NCBI RefSeq assembly: GCF_014873705.1
Contig: NZ_JADBDS010000001.1
Location: forward strand, 1,612,001-1,676,000
DNA length: 64,000 nt
Source: Mycobacterium sp. OAS707
Lineage (GTDB): Bacteria > Actinomycetota > Actinomycetes > Mycobacteriales > Mycobacteriaceae
Direction of reading: 5' to 3'
Part shown: piece by piece, positions 44,723-54,296 of the stretch
How positions within the stretch are numbered: the stretch's first letter is position 1
Layout of the letters: every line of letters starts with the position of its first letter
Position numbers and translations under genes: made by a program
The notes under the pieces: model-generated
What the model saw: the letters and a program-made list of their open reading frames with translations, nothing else
Told to the model about the DNA's origin: nothing
Database searches by the model: none

Positions 44723-47700
44723 TCAGCGGAAGTCGCGGCTTTTCGAGCTGACTTTCATGGACAGCTTGCCTAGCCGATCGGCGACGACGGTGACCGCGCC
44801 GGTGGCGTTCTGCACCTGACCGCGGACCAGTAGCGCCGACGCCGTCTGCGCCAGCCTGCGGTGTCGCGCCCAAACCCCAGGCGCGCAAAGCACATTCACC
44901 ATCCCGGTCTCGTCCTCGAGATTGATGAACGTGACGCCCTGCGCGGTCGCGGGCCGCTGTCGATGCGTCACCGCACCCGCGACCAGCACGCGGGTGCCGT
45001 CCGGCACCGACAACAACTGATCGGCGGGCACCACGCCGATGGCCTCGAGATCTTCGCGCAGGAACTGCGTGGGATAGCTGTCCGGTGAGATGCCGGTGGC
45101 CCACACGTCGGCTGCCGCCAGCTCCAGATCGGTCATGCCGGGCAGCGACGGGACATGCGACGACGACCCAACGCCGGGCAGCCGGTCCGGCCGCTGCGTG
45201 GCCGCCGCGCCCGCGGCCCACAACCCCTCGCGGCGGGTGACGCCGAAGCAGCCAAGCGCCCCCGCGGTGGCCAACGCCTCGGTCTGCGGCACCGACAGCT
45301 GGATGCGTCCGGTCAGGTCGAGCAGAGAAGCATACGGCCCGTTGGCTTTTCGCTCGTCGACGATCTGCTCGGCCAACTCGTCGCCGATGTGGCGGACACT
45401 CCCGAGGCCAAGCCGCACCTCCAAGCCCGCATTCTCCAGCGTGGCGTACGAGAGGCTGGCGTTGACGTCGGGGCCGTGCACTGTCACGCCGTGCCTGCGG
45501 GCGTCGGCCACCAGCGACTGCGGGGAGTAGAAGCCCATCGGCTGCGCCCGCAGCAGCGCCGCACAGAACGCCGCCGGATGGTGCAGCTTGAACCACGACG
45601 AGTAGAACACCAGCGACGCGAAGCTCAATGAATGGCTTTCCGGGAAACCGAAATTGGCGAAGGCTTCCAGCTTCTCGTAGATCCGGTCGGCCACCTCGCC
45701 GGTGATGCCGTGCCGCTCGCGCATGCCGTCGTAGAACCGGCCGCGCAATCGTCGCATCCGCTCGGTGGAACGCTTGGATCCCATGGCCCGGCGCAACTGG
45801 TCGGCCTCGGCGGCTGAGAAGCCGGCACAGTCGACCGCGAGTTGCATCAACTGCTCCTGAAACAGCGGCACCCCCAACGTTTTTCGCAGTGCCGATTCCA
45901 TCGAAGGATGGTCGTAGGTGACGGGTTCTTCCCCGTTGCGGCGCTTGATGTACGGGTGCACCGACCCGCCCTGGATCGGTCCTGGCCGGATCAGCGCGAC
46001 CTCGACCACCAGGTCGTAGAACACTCGCGGCTTCAGCCTCGGCAGCGTGGCCATCTGCGCGCGCGACTCCACCTGAAACACCCCGACGGAGTCGGCTTTC
46101 TGCAGCATCTCGTACACCGCAGGCTCGGAGAGGTCCAGTTTCGCGAGGTCGACGTCGATGCCCTTGTGTTCGGCGACCAGATCGATGCAGTAGTGCAGCG
46201 CCGAGAGCATGCCAAGGCCCAGCATGTCGAACTTCACCAAACCGATTGCCGCACAGTCGTCCTTGTCCCATTGCAGGACGCTGCGGTTCTCCATCCGCGC
46301 CCATTCGACCGGGCACACGTCGGCGATCGGCCGGTCGCAGATCACCATGCCGCCGGAATGGATGCCCATGTGCCGGGGCAGGTTCGAAATCTGCATCGCG
46401 AGGTCGATCACGGCTTCCGGGATGTCCTCGACGTGAGGCGCTTCGGCCAGGTTTCCCCACTGGCCGATCTGCTTGCTCCACGCGTCCTGCTGGCCCTGCG
46501 AGAACCCCAGCGCTCGCGCCATGTCGCGCACCGCGCTGCGGCCTCGGTAGGTGATGACGTTGGCGACCTGCGCGGCGTAGTCACGACCGTAGCGGTCGTA
46601 GACGTACTGAATTGCTTTCTCGCGCAGGTCGGATTCGATGTCGATGTCGATGTCGGGCGGACCGTCGCGCGCCGGGGACAGGAACCGTTCGAACAGCAAC
46701 TCGTTGGCGACCGGGTCGACGTTGGTGACGCCGAGCGCATAGCAGACCGCGGAGTTGGCCGCCGACCCGCGACCCTGGGCCAGGATGCCGTTGTCGCGGC
46801 AGAACCTGGTGATGTCGTGTACGACCAGAAAGTAGCCCGGAAAGGTCAGCTGCTCAATGATTTTCAGCTCGTGCTCGATCTGTGCATACGCCCGCGGCGC
46901 CCGCTCCGGTGGGCCGTATCGCCCGCGGGCACCCTCCATCACCAGCTGCCGCAACCAGCTGTCCTCGGTGTGCCCTTCGGGGACGTCGAACGGTGGCAGC
47001 TGCGGGGCGATCAGCGCCAGCCCGAACGCGCACTGCTCGCCGAGATCGGCCGCAGCCGTGACCACCTCGGGGCAGTGTGCGAACAGCCGCGCCATCTCCT
47101 CCCCCGATCGCAGGTGCGAGCCGCCCAGTGGCGCAAGGTATCCCGCCGCCTCATCCATCGAATTTCGGGCCCGGATCGCACCCATCGCCATGGCGAGCCG
47201 GCCCCGCGACGGCGCGGCGAAGTGCGCGGCGGTGGTGGCCACCATGCCGACACCGAATCGCGGCGCAAGGTCGGCAAGCGCCGCATTGCGCTCGTCGTCG
47301 AGGGGATGGCCGTGGTGAGTGAGCTCGACGCTGACCCGGTCGGCGCCGAACCGGTCAACCAGATCGGCAAGGGCTCGGCCGGCTGCCTCCGGGCCGCCCT
47401 CGCAAAGCGCTTGGCGGACATGGCCTTTGCGGCAGCCTGTCAGGATGTGCCAGTGTCCACCTGCCGCCTCGGTCAGCGCGTCGTAGTCGTAGCGCAGCTT
47501 GCCCTTCTCCCCGCCCGTCAGATGCGCCGTCGCCAGCTGTCGCGACAACCGCCGATAGCCTTCCGGCCCGCGGGCGAGCACCAGCAGGTGCGGTCCCGGC
47601 GGATCGGGATCCTCGGTGCGGTCGCCACCGCCAAGTGACAACTCGGCGCCGAACACCGTCTGCATCTGGAGTTCCTTGGCCGCTTCGGCGAACCGCACCA

Positions 47701-48016
47701 CCCCGTAGAGCCCGTCGTGGTCGGTCAGCGCGATGGCCCGCAGATCGAGGCGGGCTGCCTCCTCGACGAGTTCCTCCGGAGTGCTGGCGCCGTCGAGGAA
47801 GCTGTACGCCGAATGCGCATGCAGTTCGGCATACGGCGTCGACGAAGCCGGCCGGTCGACCTCGAGCGGCTCGTAGTCCCCCCGCTTACGGGACCAGGCC
47901 GGGCTGTCGCCGCCGTCGCCCACCTGCTCGTCGATGGGCCAGCCGGCACGGCGCGGCTTGCCGTTGAGCACCCGCTCCATCTCGGTCCAGCTCGGCGGCC
48001 CGGTATGCCAGCCCAT
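44723..48016 (-). CDS. dnaE2: Error-prone DNA polymerase DnaE2
   Basis: 1097-residue C-family polymerase that carries out damage-induced mutagenesis with ImuB and ImuA'. PHP domain at the N terminus (YAELHAHSAYSFLDGASTPEEL), catalytic aspartates in PPDIDIDIESDLREKAI, AQGRGSAANSAVCYALGV and VKFDMLGLGMLSALH are all present, and an OB-fold closes the C terminus (FINLEDETGMVNVL). ATG 48016 is preferred because a -10 TATGCT is six bases upstream and a LexA box sits just beyond it. Rv3370c in context. Confidence 0.95.
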   Translation of the reverse strand: MGWHTGPPSWTEMERVLNGKPRRAGWPIDEQVGDGGDSPAWSRKRGDYEPLEVDRPASSTPYAELHAHSAYSFLDGASTPEELVEEAARLDLRAIALTDHDGLYGVVRFAEAAKELQMQTVFGAELSLGGGDRTEDPDPPGPHLLVLARGPEGYRRLSRQLATAHLTGGEKGKLRYDYDALTEAAGGHWHILTGCRKGHVRQALCEGGPEAAGRALADLVDRFGADRVSVELTHHGHPLDDERNAALADLAPRFGVGMVATTAAHFAAPSRGRLAMAMGAIRARNSMDEAAGYLAPLGGSHLRSGEEMARLFAHCPEVVTAAADLGEQCAFGLALIAPQLPPFDVPEGHTEDSWLRQLVMEGARGRYGPPERAPRAYAQIEHELKIIEQLTFPGYFLVVHDITRFCRDNGILAQGRGSAANSAVCYALGVTNVDPVANELLFERFLSPARDGPPDIDIDIESDLREKAIQYVYDRYGRDYAAQVANVITYRGRSAVRDMARALGFSQGQQDAWSKQIGQWGNLAEAPHVEDIPEAVIDLAMQISNLPRHMGIHSGGMVICDRPIADVCPVEWARMENRSVLQWDKDDCAAIGLVKFDMLGLGMLSALHYCIDLVAEHKGIDVDLAKLDLSEPAVYEMLQKADSVGVFQVESRAQMATLPRLKPRVFYDLVVEVALIRPGPIQGGSVHPYIKRRNGEEPVTYDHPSMESALRKTLGVPLFQEQLMQLAVDCAGFSAAEADQLRRAMGSKRSTERMRRLRGRFYDGMRERHGITGEVADRIYEKLEAFANFGFPESHSLSFASLVFYSSWFKLHHPAAFCAALLRAQPMGFYSPQSLVADARRHGVTVHGPDVNASLSYATLENAGLEVRLGLGSVRHIGDELAEQIVDERKANGPYASLLDLTGRIQLSVPQTEALATAGALGCFGVTRREGLWAAGAAATQRPDRLPGVGSSSHVPSLPGMTDLELAAADVWATGISPDSYPTQFLREDLEAIGVVPADQLLSVPDGTRVLVAGAVTHRQRPATAQGVTFINLEDETGMVNVLCAPGVWARHRRLAQTASALLVRGQVQNATGAVTVVADRLGKLSMKVSSKSRDFR

Positions 48017-48022
48017 GCCGCC

Positions 48023-48045
48023 AGCATAATCGAACGCATGTTCGA
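48023..48045 (-). promoter_or_regulatory. SOS (LexA) box and -10 of dnaE2
   Basis: TCGAACGCATGTTCGA at 48030-48045 is an exact match to the mycobacterial LexA consensus TCGAAC-N4-GTTCGA. On the minus strand it is followed after one base by -10 TATGCT (48028-48023) and then, six bases later, the ATG. LexA would fill the promoter spacer. Confidence 0.92.
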
Positions 48046-48118
48046 TGGCGAGCCACGATGACTTTCGGGCTCGATTCCGGTCAACACTGGAAAGCACACC
48101 GATAGCCCTGGAGGAATC

Positions 48119-48823
48119 GTGACTGAAAAGACGGCAACCGCGTTGCCCCCGTTGGTCGACCACGACACCTGGCGCGCCGCCCTCGACGAGCTACGCCGAC
48201 GCGAGAAGGCAGCCACCCGCGAGCTGGACGCGATTGCCGCGCAGCGCCGTCGCCTGCCCATGGTCGAGATGCCGGACTACACACTGATCGGCAAGGACGG
48301 ACCCGTCCGGCTGGCCGACGTCTTCGACGGACGCGCGCAGCTCATCGTCTACAACCACATGTGGGAGGACGGCGCCGAGTGGCAGTGCGGTGGGTGCACC
48401 GGCTTCACTTCGCAGTTCACCAGGCTCGAGTTCCTCGACAACTACGACGCGCGCTTCGTCATCGTCACCAACGGACCCATCGACGAAGCCCTCGCATACA
48501 AGGAACGCGTGGGCAACAAGATGGACTGGTACTCCTCGTCGGAGAGTTCGTTCGGCGCCGACGTCGATGCGCCGCCAGGAGGCGGATTCGCGGTGAATGT
48601 CTTTCTGCGTGACGGCGAAAGGGTGTATCGCACCTGGCACACCAATGGTCGCGGCACCGAACAGCTCAGCCACAGCTTCGCGCTGATCGACATCCTTCCG
48701 TGGGGCCGGCAAGAGGAATGGCAGGACTCGCCCGACGGTTGGCCGCAATCGCCGACCTACTCCAGATGGTCGGACTCCCCCGACATCGCCCGCGCCTACG
48801 GACCCAACGGCGGCAGCCGCTGA
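48119..48823 (+). CDS. DUF899 thioredoxin-fold protein
   Basis: 234 residues, GTG start at 48119 with GGAGGAATC upstream. DUF899 core: ALDELRRREKAATRELDAIAAQRRRLPMVEM, then LADVFDGRAQLIVYNHMWEDGAEWQCGGCTGF, in which CGGC occupies the thioredoxin active-site place. Function unknown; relatives are often called thioredoxin-like. Divergent from dnaE2; no second SOS box on this side. Confidence 0.88.
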   Translation: MTEKTATALPPLVDHDTWRAALDELRRREKAATRELDAIAAQRRRLPMVEMPDYTLIGKDGPVRLADVFDGRAQLIVYNHMWEDGAEWQCGGCTGFTSQFTRLEFLDNYDARFVIVTNGPIDEALAYKERVGNKMDWYSSSESSFGADVDAPPGGGFAVNVFLRDGERVYRTWHTNGRGTEQLSHSFALIDILPWGRQEEWQDSPDGWPQSPTYSRWSDSPDIARAYGPNGGSR

Positions 48824-48825
48824 CC

Positions 48826-49722
48826 TTACGGAATGTCGTGCTTGCCGAGTTCGTCGCGCGGCACGACCATCATCGGAGTGTCCAGCACCCGCAGCATCTT
48901 GGCGGCGGTCGAGCCCAGGAAGAGGCGCTTTGGCGCACTCAGCCGACTTGAACCGACCATGATGAGGTCGCCGTCGTGCCAGTCGAGTTTACGCACCGCC
49001 TCCTCGACGGTCGCCCCTTCCACGGCCGTAGCGGTCACCGGAAACCCTTCCGGCAGCGAGCTTTTCGCGGTTTCCAAAACCTGCTGCGCGTGCGCCATCG
49101 CGCGCTCACGGACCGCTTCCTCGTCGCCGCGCAACTGGCCGAATACCGGATCGAGCGCCACCAGCGAGACCAACCGCAGGGGTGTACCGGCCGCCTTGCT
49201 GAACTGAACGGCCTTCTCCAACAACAGATCCGCGCCCTGACGCTGCCCGAGTGCACAGGTGACTTCACGGACCCGATCGATCTTCGTGTCACGGGTGCCG
49301 CGTGCGGCGACCACGACGGGCACGGGCGCCGAGTGCAACAGTTCGTTGACCACGGAGCCCAGCGAATAACTGCCCGCCAGTCCACCGCCTGAGCCACCGA
49401 CAACGATGAGGTCGGCCTCGAGTCGCGCGGTTTCCCGAATCAACCCGTCGGCGAAAGAGTCATCGAAGCTCACGTGGCTGTGCGCGGTGAGGTCGTCGGG
49501 CACCGATGCCAGCGCCTCGGTCAACCATTTCTCGGCCTGCTCGCCCAGCTTCGCCTCGTAGTCCCGCGCGCCCGTGAGCGTCGGCAGCGCCCGATCCGCA
49601 GGCAGGACGATGCACGCCTCTAACTCGGCATCGAGCGTCCTGGCAAGCCGCGCGCCAAGCGCCATCGCGTCAGCGCCGCCCGGTGTGGCCAGATAAGCAA
49701 CGACCAGCTTCATGGGAGACAT
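48826..49722 (-). CDS. Tandem universal stress protein
   Basis: 298 residues with two USP domains. Domain 1 (1-150): MKLVVAYLATPGGADAMALGARLA ending LIVVGGSGGGLAGSYSLGSVVNELLHSAPVPVVV, the ATP-loop G-x2-G-x9-G(S/T) form. Domain 2 ends LIMVGSSRLSAPKRLFLGSTAAKMLRVLDTPMMVV. ATG 49722 follows GGGAG; ATG 49713 is possible. Function not known in detail; in mycobacteria USPs often respond to hypoxia and nitric oxide, though no DosR box was found here. Confidence 0.9.
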   Translation of the reverse strand: MSPMKLVVAYLATPGGADAMALGARLARTLDAELEACIVLPADRALPTLTGARDYEAKLGEQAEKWLTEALASVPDDLTAHSHVSFDDSFADGLIRETARLEADLIVVGGSGGGLAGSYSLGSVVNELLHSAPVPVVVAARGTRDTKIDRVREVTCALGQRQGADLLLEKAVQFSKAAGTPLRLVSLVALDPVFGQLRGDEEAVRERAMAHAQQVLETAKSSLPEGFPVTATAVEGATVEEAVRKLDWHDGDLIMVGSSRLSAPKRLFLGSTAAKMLRVLDTPMMVVPRDELGKHDIP

Positions 49723-49771
49723 CCTGTCAACTCCCGGCAGCCGGTTAGGTCACTTTGGCGAGGACCCGCAA

Positions 49772-50641
49772 TTAGTCGAGGTATTCGGCGGTGCCGTCCT
49801 CGAGCACCAGGCGCGCGTTGGACCCGTCGGGGTTGGCCGCCTCGGTGCGGAACACCGCATGCCCGGGGTCGGTCCGCCAGATCGACGTGGTGAGCGTCTC
49901 GCCTGGGAACACCGGTGAGGTGAAGCGAGCACCGACCTGTCGGACCTTGGTGGCGTCGCCGCCGCCGAGCTCGCCGACCAGCGCGCGCCCGGCGACCCCA
50001 TATGTGCAGAGCCCGTGCAGGATTGGCTTGGGAAAGCCGGCGAGGTTCTGCGCGAACCATGGATCGCTGTGCAGCGGATTGCGGTCGCCGGACAACCGGT
50101 AGATCAGCGCCTGGTCTTCACGCGTCGGCAGTGCGACGCGCGCGTCCGGTTCCCGCTCGGGGATCTCCGGCGCGACGGGACGCTGCCCCGGCTGACCCCC
50201 GAAGCCACCCTCGCCGCGGATCACGGCCGTCGTCAACGTCTCGGTGACCACCTCGGAGGTGGCCGGATCGGTGCCCGTCGCCTTCAACATGACGATCGCG
50301 TTCTTGCCCTCGCCCTTGTCCTGAATATCGGCCACTTCGGCGACGACGCTGAGCTTGCCCGCCGGTGGCAACGGCTTGAACAACCGGATCTCCTGCGAAC
50401 CGTGCAGCAGCATCGCGAAGTTGAAGGAGCCGATCTTGGCTGCCGCGGCGAACGGCAGGCAGGCGATAACCGCGTAGGTGGGCAGCACCTGCTGCGGGAT
50501 GTCGTGACTGTTTTCCGTGGTGAACGCGAGATCGTCGACCCCCGCGCCGACGCCGAGCGCGTAGAGCAGGGTGTCGCGGTCGGTCCATTCGAAGACGGTC
50601 GGGTCGGTCTTGGCGCCTACGGCGGTGGGGTCAATCGGCAT
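49772..50641 (-). CDS. htdY: MaoC-type 3-hydroxyacyl-thioester dehydratase (HtdY-like)
   Basis: 289-residue double hotdog protein. The hydratase motif is LSGDRNPLHSDPWFAQNLAGFPKPILHGL with catalytic Asp and His; the N-terminal hotdog (DRDTLLYALGVGAGVDDLAF) is inactive scaffold. Hydrates or dehydrates long-chain acyl thioesters in fatty acid or sterol side-chain metabolism. Same length as Rv3389c and in the same order before the AcrA1-like gene. Confidence 0.9.
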   Translation of the reverse strand: MPIDPTAVGAKTDPTVFEWTDRDTLLYALGVGAGVDDLAFTTENSHDIPQQVLPTYAVIACLPFAAAAKIGSFNFAMLLHGSQEIRLFKPLPPAGKLSVVAEVADIQDKGEGKNAIVMLKATGTDPATSEVVTETLTTAVIRGEGGFGGQPGQRPVAPEIPEREPDARVALPTREDQALIYRLSGDRNPLHSDPWFAQNLAGFPKPILHGLCTYGVAGRALVGELGGGDATKVRQVGARFTSPVFPGETLTTSIWRTDPGHAVFRTEAANPDGSNARLVLEDGTAEYLD

Positions 50642-50711
50642 AGTCGGACGATATCGGGTCGGTCGAGGACCACGTCACACCTTGTTGACCTTCGCCGGGT
50701 AACGGGTGACC

Positions 50712-52724
50712 ATGGCTCGCATGCGCTATGTCGTTACCGGCGGTACCGGGTTTATTGGCCGCCGAGTCGTGTCCGAGATCCTGGCCGGCAGCCACGACGC
50801 CGAGGTGTGCGTGCTGGTCCGGCGGAATTCGCTGGGACGGTTCGAACGGCTCGCCACCGAATGGGGTCCGCGGGCCAAGCCGCTGGTCGGTGATCTGACG
50901 GCAGCCGATCTGGGGCTTACCGACGAGGCGATCACCGAGTTGGGCGCCGTCGACCACGTCGTACATTGTGCGGCGATATACGACATCACCGCTGACGACG
51001 TCAGTCAGCGGGCCGCCAATGTCGAGGGCACCCGGGCGGTCATCGACCTGTGCCGACGACTGGATGCAACGCTGCATCACGTCTCGTCGATTGCCGTCGC
51101 AGGCACCTACCGCGGCGAGTTCACCGAAGACGACTTCGATGTGGCCCAGGAGCTACCGACGCCGTATCACCAGACGAAGTTCGAGGCAGAGTCGTTGGTC
51201 CGGTCCACGCCGGGGCTTCGCTACCGGGTGTACCGACCCGCCGTCGTGGTTGGTGACTCACGCACCGGCGAAATGGACAAGATCGACGGCCCGTACTACT
51301 TCTTCGGCCTGTTGGCGAAGCTCGCCGTGCTGCCCAGCTTTACCCCGATGGTGTTGCCCGACACCGGGCGCACCAACATCGTCCCCGTCGACTATGTGGT
51401 GGACGCTTTGGTTGAGCTGATGCACACCGACGGCCGAGACGGGCAGACCTTTCATCTCACGGCCCCGAAAACCATTGGGCTGCGCGGCATTTACCGCGGG
51501 GTCGCCGAAGCGGCGGGACTGCCGCCGCTGCGGGGCTCACTGCCTGGCGCGACCGCGACACCCTTCCTGCGCGTCAGCGGACGGGCGAAGATCCTGCGCA
51601 ACATGGCCGCCACGCAACTCGGCATCCCGGGTGAGATCCTCGACGTCGTCGACCTGGTGCCGACGTTCGCGACGACGAACACGGTAGAAGCGTTGCGCGG
51701 CACAGGGATAACGGTGCCGGAGTTCGCATCGTACGCGCCGAAGTTGTGGCGGTACTGGGCCGACCACCTTGACCCCGACCGCGCCCGCCGCGACGATCCT
51801 GCCGGGCCGTTGGTCGACAAGCATGTGATCATCACCGGCGCATCAAGTGGTATCGGCCGCGCCTCGGCGATCGCGGTCGCCGAGCGCGGCGGATGCGTAT
51901 TCGCGTTGGCGCGCAACGCCGAAGCACTCGACGGGCTGATTGCCGAGATCCGGGCCGCGGGCGGGCGGGCCTATGCCTTCACGTGCGACGTCACGGATTC
52001 GACGTCGGTCGAGCACACGGTCAAAGACATCCTCGGCCAGTTCGGCCACGTCGACTATCTGGTCAACAATGCGGGCAGGTCGATCCGCCGCTCGATCTCT
52101 GCATCCACCGATCGGCTGCACGACTATGAACGCGTGATGGCTGTCAACTACTTCGGTGCGGTCCGCATGGTCCTCGCCCTGCTACCGCATTGGCGTGAAC
52201 GCCGGTTCGGCCATGTGGTCAACGTGTCCAGCGCCGGCGTGCAGGCCAGCAGCCCGAAATACAGCGCATACATTCCGAGCAAGGCTGCCTTGGACGCATT
52301 CGCCGAAGTGGTCGGCACCGAAACGCTCTCCGACCACATCACGTTCACGAGCATCCACATGCCGTTGGTCAAGACGCCGATGATCGCGCCGTCGCGCCGA
52401 CTCAACCCGATGCCTCCTATCACCGCCGAGCATGCGGCGGCCATGGTGGTGCGGGGCCTCGTCGAGAAACCAGCGCGCATCGACACGCCGGTCGGAACGC
52501 TCGCCGATGTCGGGATGTATTTCACGCCGAAGCTGTCGCGGCGCGTGCTGCACCAGCTGTACCTCGGCTACCCCGATTCGCCTGCGGCCCGCGGACAGGA
52601 CACCGAACGGGTTCAACAGCGCACACCGCGGCGGCCCAAGCGCCCGAAGCCGGCGGTCACGGCGTTGCGCGTGCCGCGAACCGTCAAGCGGGCGGTGCGG
52701 CTGGTGCCGGGCGTGCACTGGTAA
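50712..52724 (+). CDS. acrA1: Two-domain fatty acyl reductase (AcrA1-like)
   Basis: About 670 residues, two SDR domains. N half (1-350): YVVTGGTGFIGRRVVSEIL, extended SDR/Male-sterility type with YHQTKFEAE (Tyr-x3-Lys). C half (375-640): VIITGASSGIGRASAIAVAERGG, NNAGRS and VSSAGVQASSPKYSAYIPSKAALD, classical SDR. Recalls Rv3391. Predicted to reduce long-chain acyl-CoA to aldehyde and alcohol for wax ester or plasmalogen synthesis. ATG 50712 chosen; ATG 50721 (MRYVVTGGTG) is equally possible. Confidence 0.9.
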   Translation: MARMRYVVTGGTGFIGRRVVSEILAGSHDAEVCVLVRRNSLGRFERLATEWGPRAKPLVGDLTAADLGLTDEAITELGAVDHVVHCAAIYDITADDVSQRAANVEGTRAVIDLCRRLDATLHHVSSIAVAGTYRGEFTEDDFDVAQELPTPYHQTKFEAESLVRSTPGLRYRVYRPAVVVGDSRTGEMDKIDGPYYFFGLLAKLAVLPSFTPMVLPDTGRTNIVPVDYVVDALVELMHTDGRDGQTFHLTAPKTIGLRGIYRGVAEAAGLPPLRGSLPGATATPFLRVSGRAKILRNMAATQLGIPGEILDVVDLVPTFATTNTVEALRGTGITVPEFASYAPKLWRYWADHLDPDRARRDDPAGPLVDKHVIITGASSGIGRASAIAVAERGGCVFALARNAEALDGLIAEIRAAGGRAYAFTCDVTDSTSVEHTVKDILGQFGHVDYLVNNAGRSIRRSISASTDRLHDYERVMAVNYFGAVRMVLALLPHWRERRFGHVVNVSSAGVQASSPKYSAYIPSKAALDAFAEVVGTETLSDHITFTSIHMPLVKTPMIAPSRRLNPMPPITAEHAAAMVVRGLVEKPARIDTPVGTLADVGMYFTPKLSRRVLHQLYLGYPDSPAARGQDTERVQQRTPRRPKRPKPAVTALRVPRTVKRAVRLVPGVHW

Positions 52725-52748
52725 GTGGCCGGCTCTATCGTTGGCGAC

Positions 52749-53789
52749 GTGACTGCGCTGCCCGTCTTCGTCGACGTCGACACCGGCGTCGACGACGCGA
52801 TGGCTCTGGTGTATTTGTTCGCAAGCGACGACGCCGAGGTCGTCGGCATCGCTTCGACTGCGGGAAACGTTCCGGTGCAACAGGTTTGCGAGAACAACCT
52901 GGCATTGCTCGAGATGTGCCGGATCGCGGGCGTGCCGGTGTCCAAGGGTTCCGAGCAGCCGATCAGCGCACCGCTTCGCACGGCTGAGGACACGCACGGC
53001 CCGCAGGGCATGGGCTACGCGACGCTGCCGTCGACGGATCGGGAACTCACTGCGTACGACGCAGCCGAAGCGTGGGTGCGGGCGGCACGCGCCTACCCCG
53101 GTGAGTTGGTGGCCATCGCGACCGGCCCGCTGACCAACTTGGCGCTGGCACTGCGCATCGAACCCGCGCTGCCCAAGCTGTTGCGGCGATTGGTGATCAT
53201 GGGCGGCGCATTCGACTACCGCGGCAACACCACGCCCGTTGCCGAATGGAACATCAGCGTCGACCCGGAGGCTGCCGCCGAAGTGTTCGCGGTGTGGGGC
53301 GCGGCGTGGGGACTTCACCCACCCGAACACCTTCCGATCGTGCTGGGCCTGAACCTGACTGAGCACATCGCGATGACGCCTGCGCTGTTGTCCCGGCTAG
53401 CGACAGCGGCGGAGTCGTCGTCGACGCCCATGAGCGTGCTCGATGACCGCGGCACCAGGTCGGTGGCGTCCAACCCGCTGATCGCGGTGCTGGAGGACGC
53501 GATGCGGTTCTACTTCGAGTTCCACTTCGATCAGGGCGAGGGCTACCTGGCGCACCTGCATGACCCGCTGGCCGCGGCGGTGGCGCTTGACCCCGATCTG
53601 GTCCAGTGTCGGCCTGCCGCGATCGATGTCGAGTTGACGGGAACGCTCACTCGCGGCATGACCATCGCCGACTGGAGCAAGCACTGGGGACGAGAACCCA
53701 ATGCGCTCATCGGAGTTGGCGTCGACCCCGCGGCCTTCTTCGACCGGTTCATCGCTCGGGTAGGGACCTTCGCGCAGCGCCTGGGCTAG
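52749..53789 (+). CDS. iunH: Inosine-uridine nucleoside hydrolase
   Basis: Cleaves the N-glycosidic bond of nucleosides for salvage. 346 residues with the calcium site DVDTGVDDAMAL, then IATGPLTNLALAL, WNISVDPEAAAEVF and the late HDPLAA. GTG 52749 has a TATCGT -10 seven bases upstream (52736-52741), so it is leaderless; GTG 52725, right after the acrA1 stop, would add eight residues. Rv3393 in context. The protein is longer than I recall for that gene. Confidence 0.92.
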   Translation: MTALPVFVDVDTGVDDAMALVYLFASDDAEVVGIASTAGNVPVQQVCENNLALLEMCRIAGVPVSKGSEQPISAPLRTAEDTHGPQGMGYATLPSTDRELTAYDAAEAWVRAARAYPGELVAIATGPLTNLALALRIEPALPKLLRRLVIMGGAFDYRGNTTPVAEWNISVDPEAAAEVFAVWGAAWGLHPPEHLPIVLGLNLTEHIAMTPALLSRLATAAESSSTPMSVLDDRGTRSVASNPLIAVLEDAMRFYFEFHFDQGEGYLAHLHDPLAAAVALDPDLVQCRPAAIDVELTGTLTRGMTIADWSKHWGREPNALIGVGVDPAAFFDRFIARVGTFAQRLG

Positions 53790-53801
53790 CCCTTCTCACG
53801 C

Positions 53802-53857
53802 CGAAACTGCGGGGAGATCGCGGATTTCGTCGAAATCTCGATCTCGCCGCAGTTTCG
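53802..53857. repeat. Intergenic nested inverted repeat
   Basis: Outer arms CGAAACTGCGGGGAGATCG (53802-53820) and CGATCTCGCCGCAGTTTCG (53839-53857) pair with one mismatch. The loop contains a second palindrome, GATTTCGTCGAAATC (53823-53837). It lies between convergent iunH and ohr and could fold into one long hairpin that ends both transcripts; it also looks like a dispersed repeat. Confidence 0.8.
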
Positions 53858-53873
53858 CGGTGCTCAATCGGGC

Positions 53874-54296
53874 TCAGTCGTCGGTGACGACCAGCTTCAC
53901 GTCGATGTTGCCGCGCGTGGCGTTGGAATACGGGCACACCTGATGCGCCTTTTCCGCCAACTGCTGGGCGGCGTCATGGTCAAGGTTGGGCAACGTCACC
54001 TCGAGTTCGACCGCGAGACCGAAGCCGCCGTTGTCGAGCTGGCCGAGCGAAACCCGCGCCCCTACAGCCGAATCCGATACGTCAGCCTTGTCCTGGCGGC
54101 CGACCAGTCGCAGCGCCGAGTGGTAGCAGGCGGCGTAGCCGACGGCGAAAAGCTGCTCGGGATTGGTGCCGTTGCCACTGCCGCCCATCTCCTTGGGGAT
54201 GGCGAGGTCGAGATCGAGCTTGCCGTCCGAGGTGCGGCCATGGCCATCGCGCCCTTCGCCGGTGGCCAGCGCTTCGGCGGTGTAGAGGGTCTTCAT
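53874..54296 (-). CDS. ohr: Organic hydroperoxide resistance protein (OsmC/Ohr)
   Basis: 140-residue thiol peroxidase that detoxifies organic hydroperoxides. The two redox cysteines are in YAACYHSAL and QVCPYSNATRGN, and KEMGGSGNGTNPEQLFA is the family signature. ATG 54296 overlaps the ohrR stop (ATGA). The upstream-continuing frame is not similar to Ohr. It should be induced by the adjacent OhrR when its cysteine is oxidised. Confidence 0.95.
   Translation of the reverse strand: MKTLYTAEALATGEGRDGHGRTSDGKLDLDLAIPKEMGGSGNGTNPEQLFAVGYAACYHSALRLVGRQDKADVSDSAVGARVSLGQLDNGGFGLAVELEVTLPNLDHDAAQQLAEKAHQVCPYSNATRGNIDVKLVVTDD

Noticed and set aside
44439..46481. 680-codon minus-strand frame in another register of dnaE2
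   Set aside because: Overlaps dnaE2 fully, reads as low-complexity Arg/Gly/Ala, and spans the nitroreductase stop and repeat B.
45842..47638. 598-codon plus-strand frame inside dnaE2
   Set aside because: Shadow frame; rich in Arg, Val, Asp and His without motifs.
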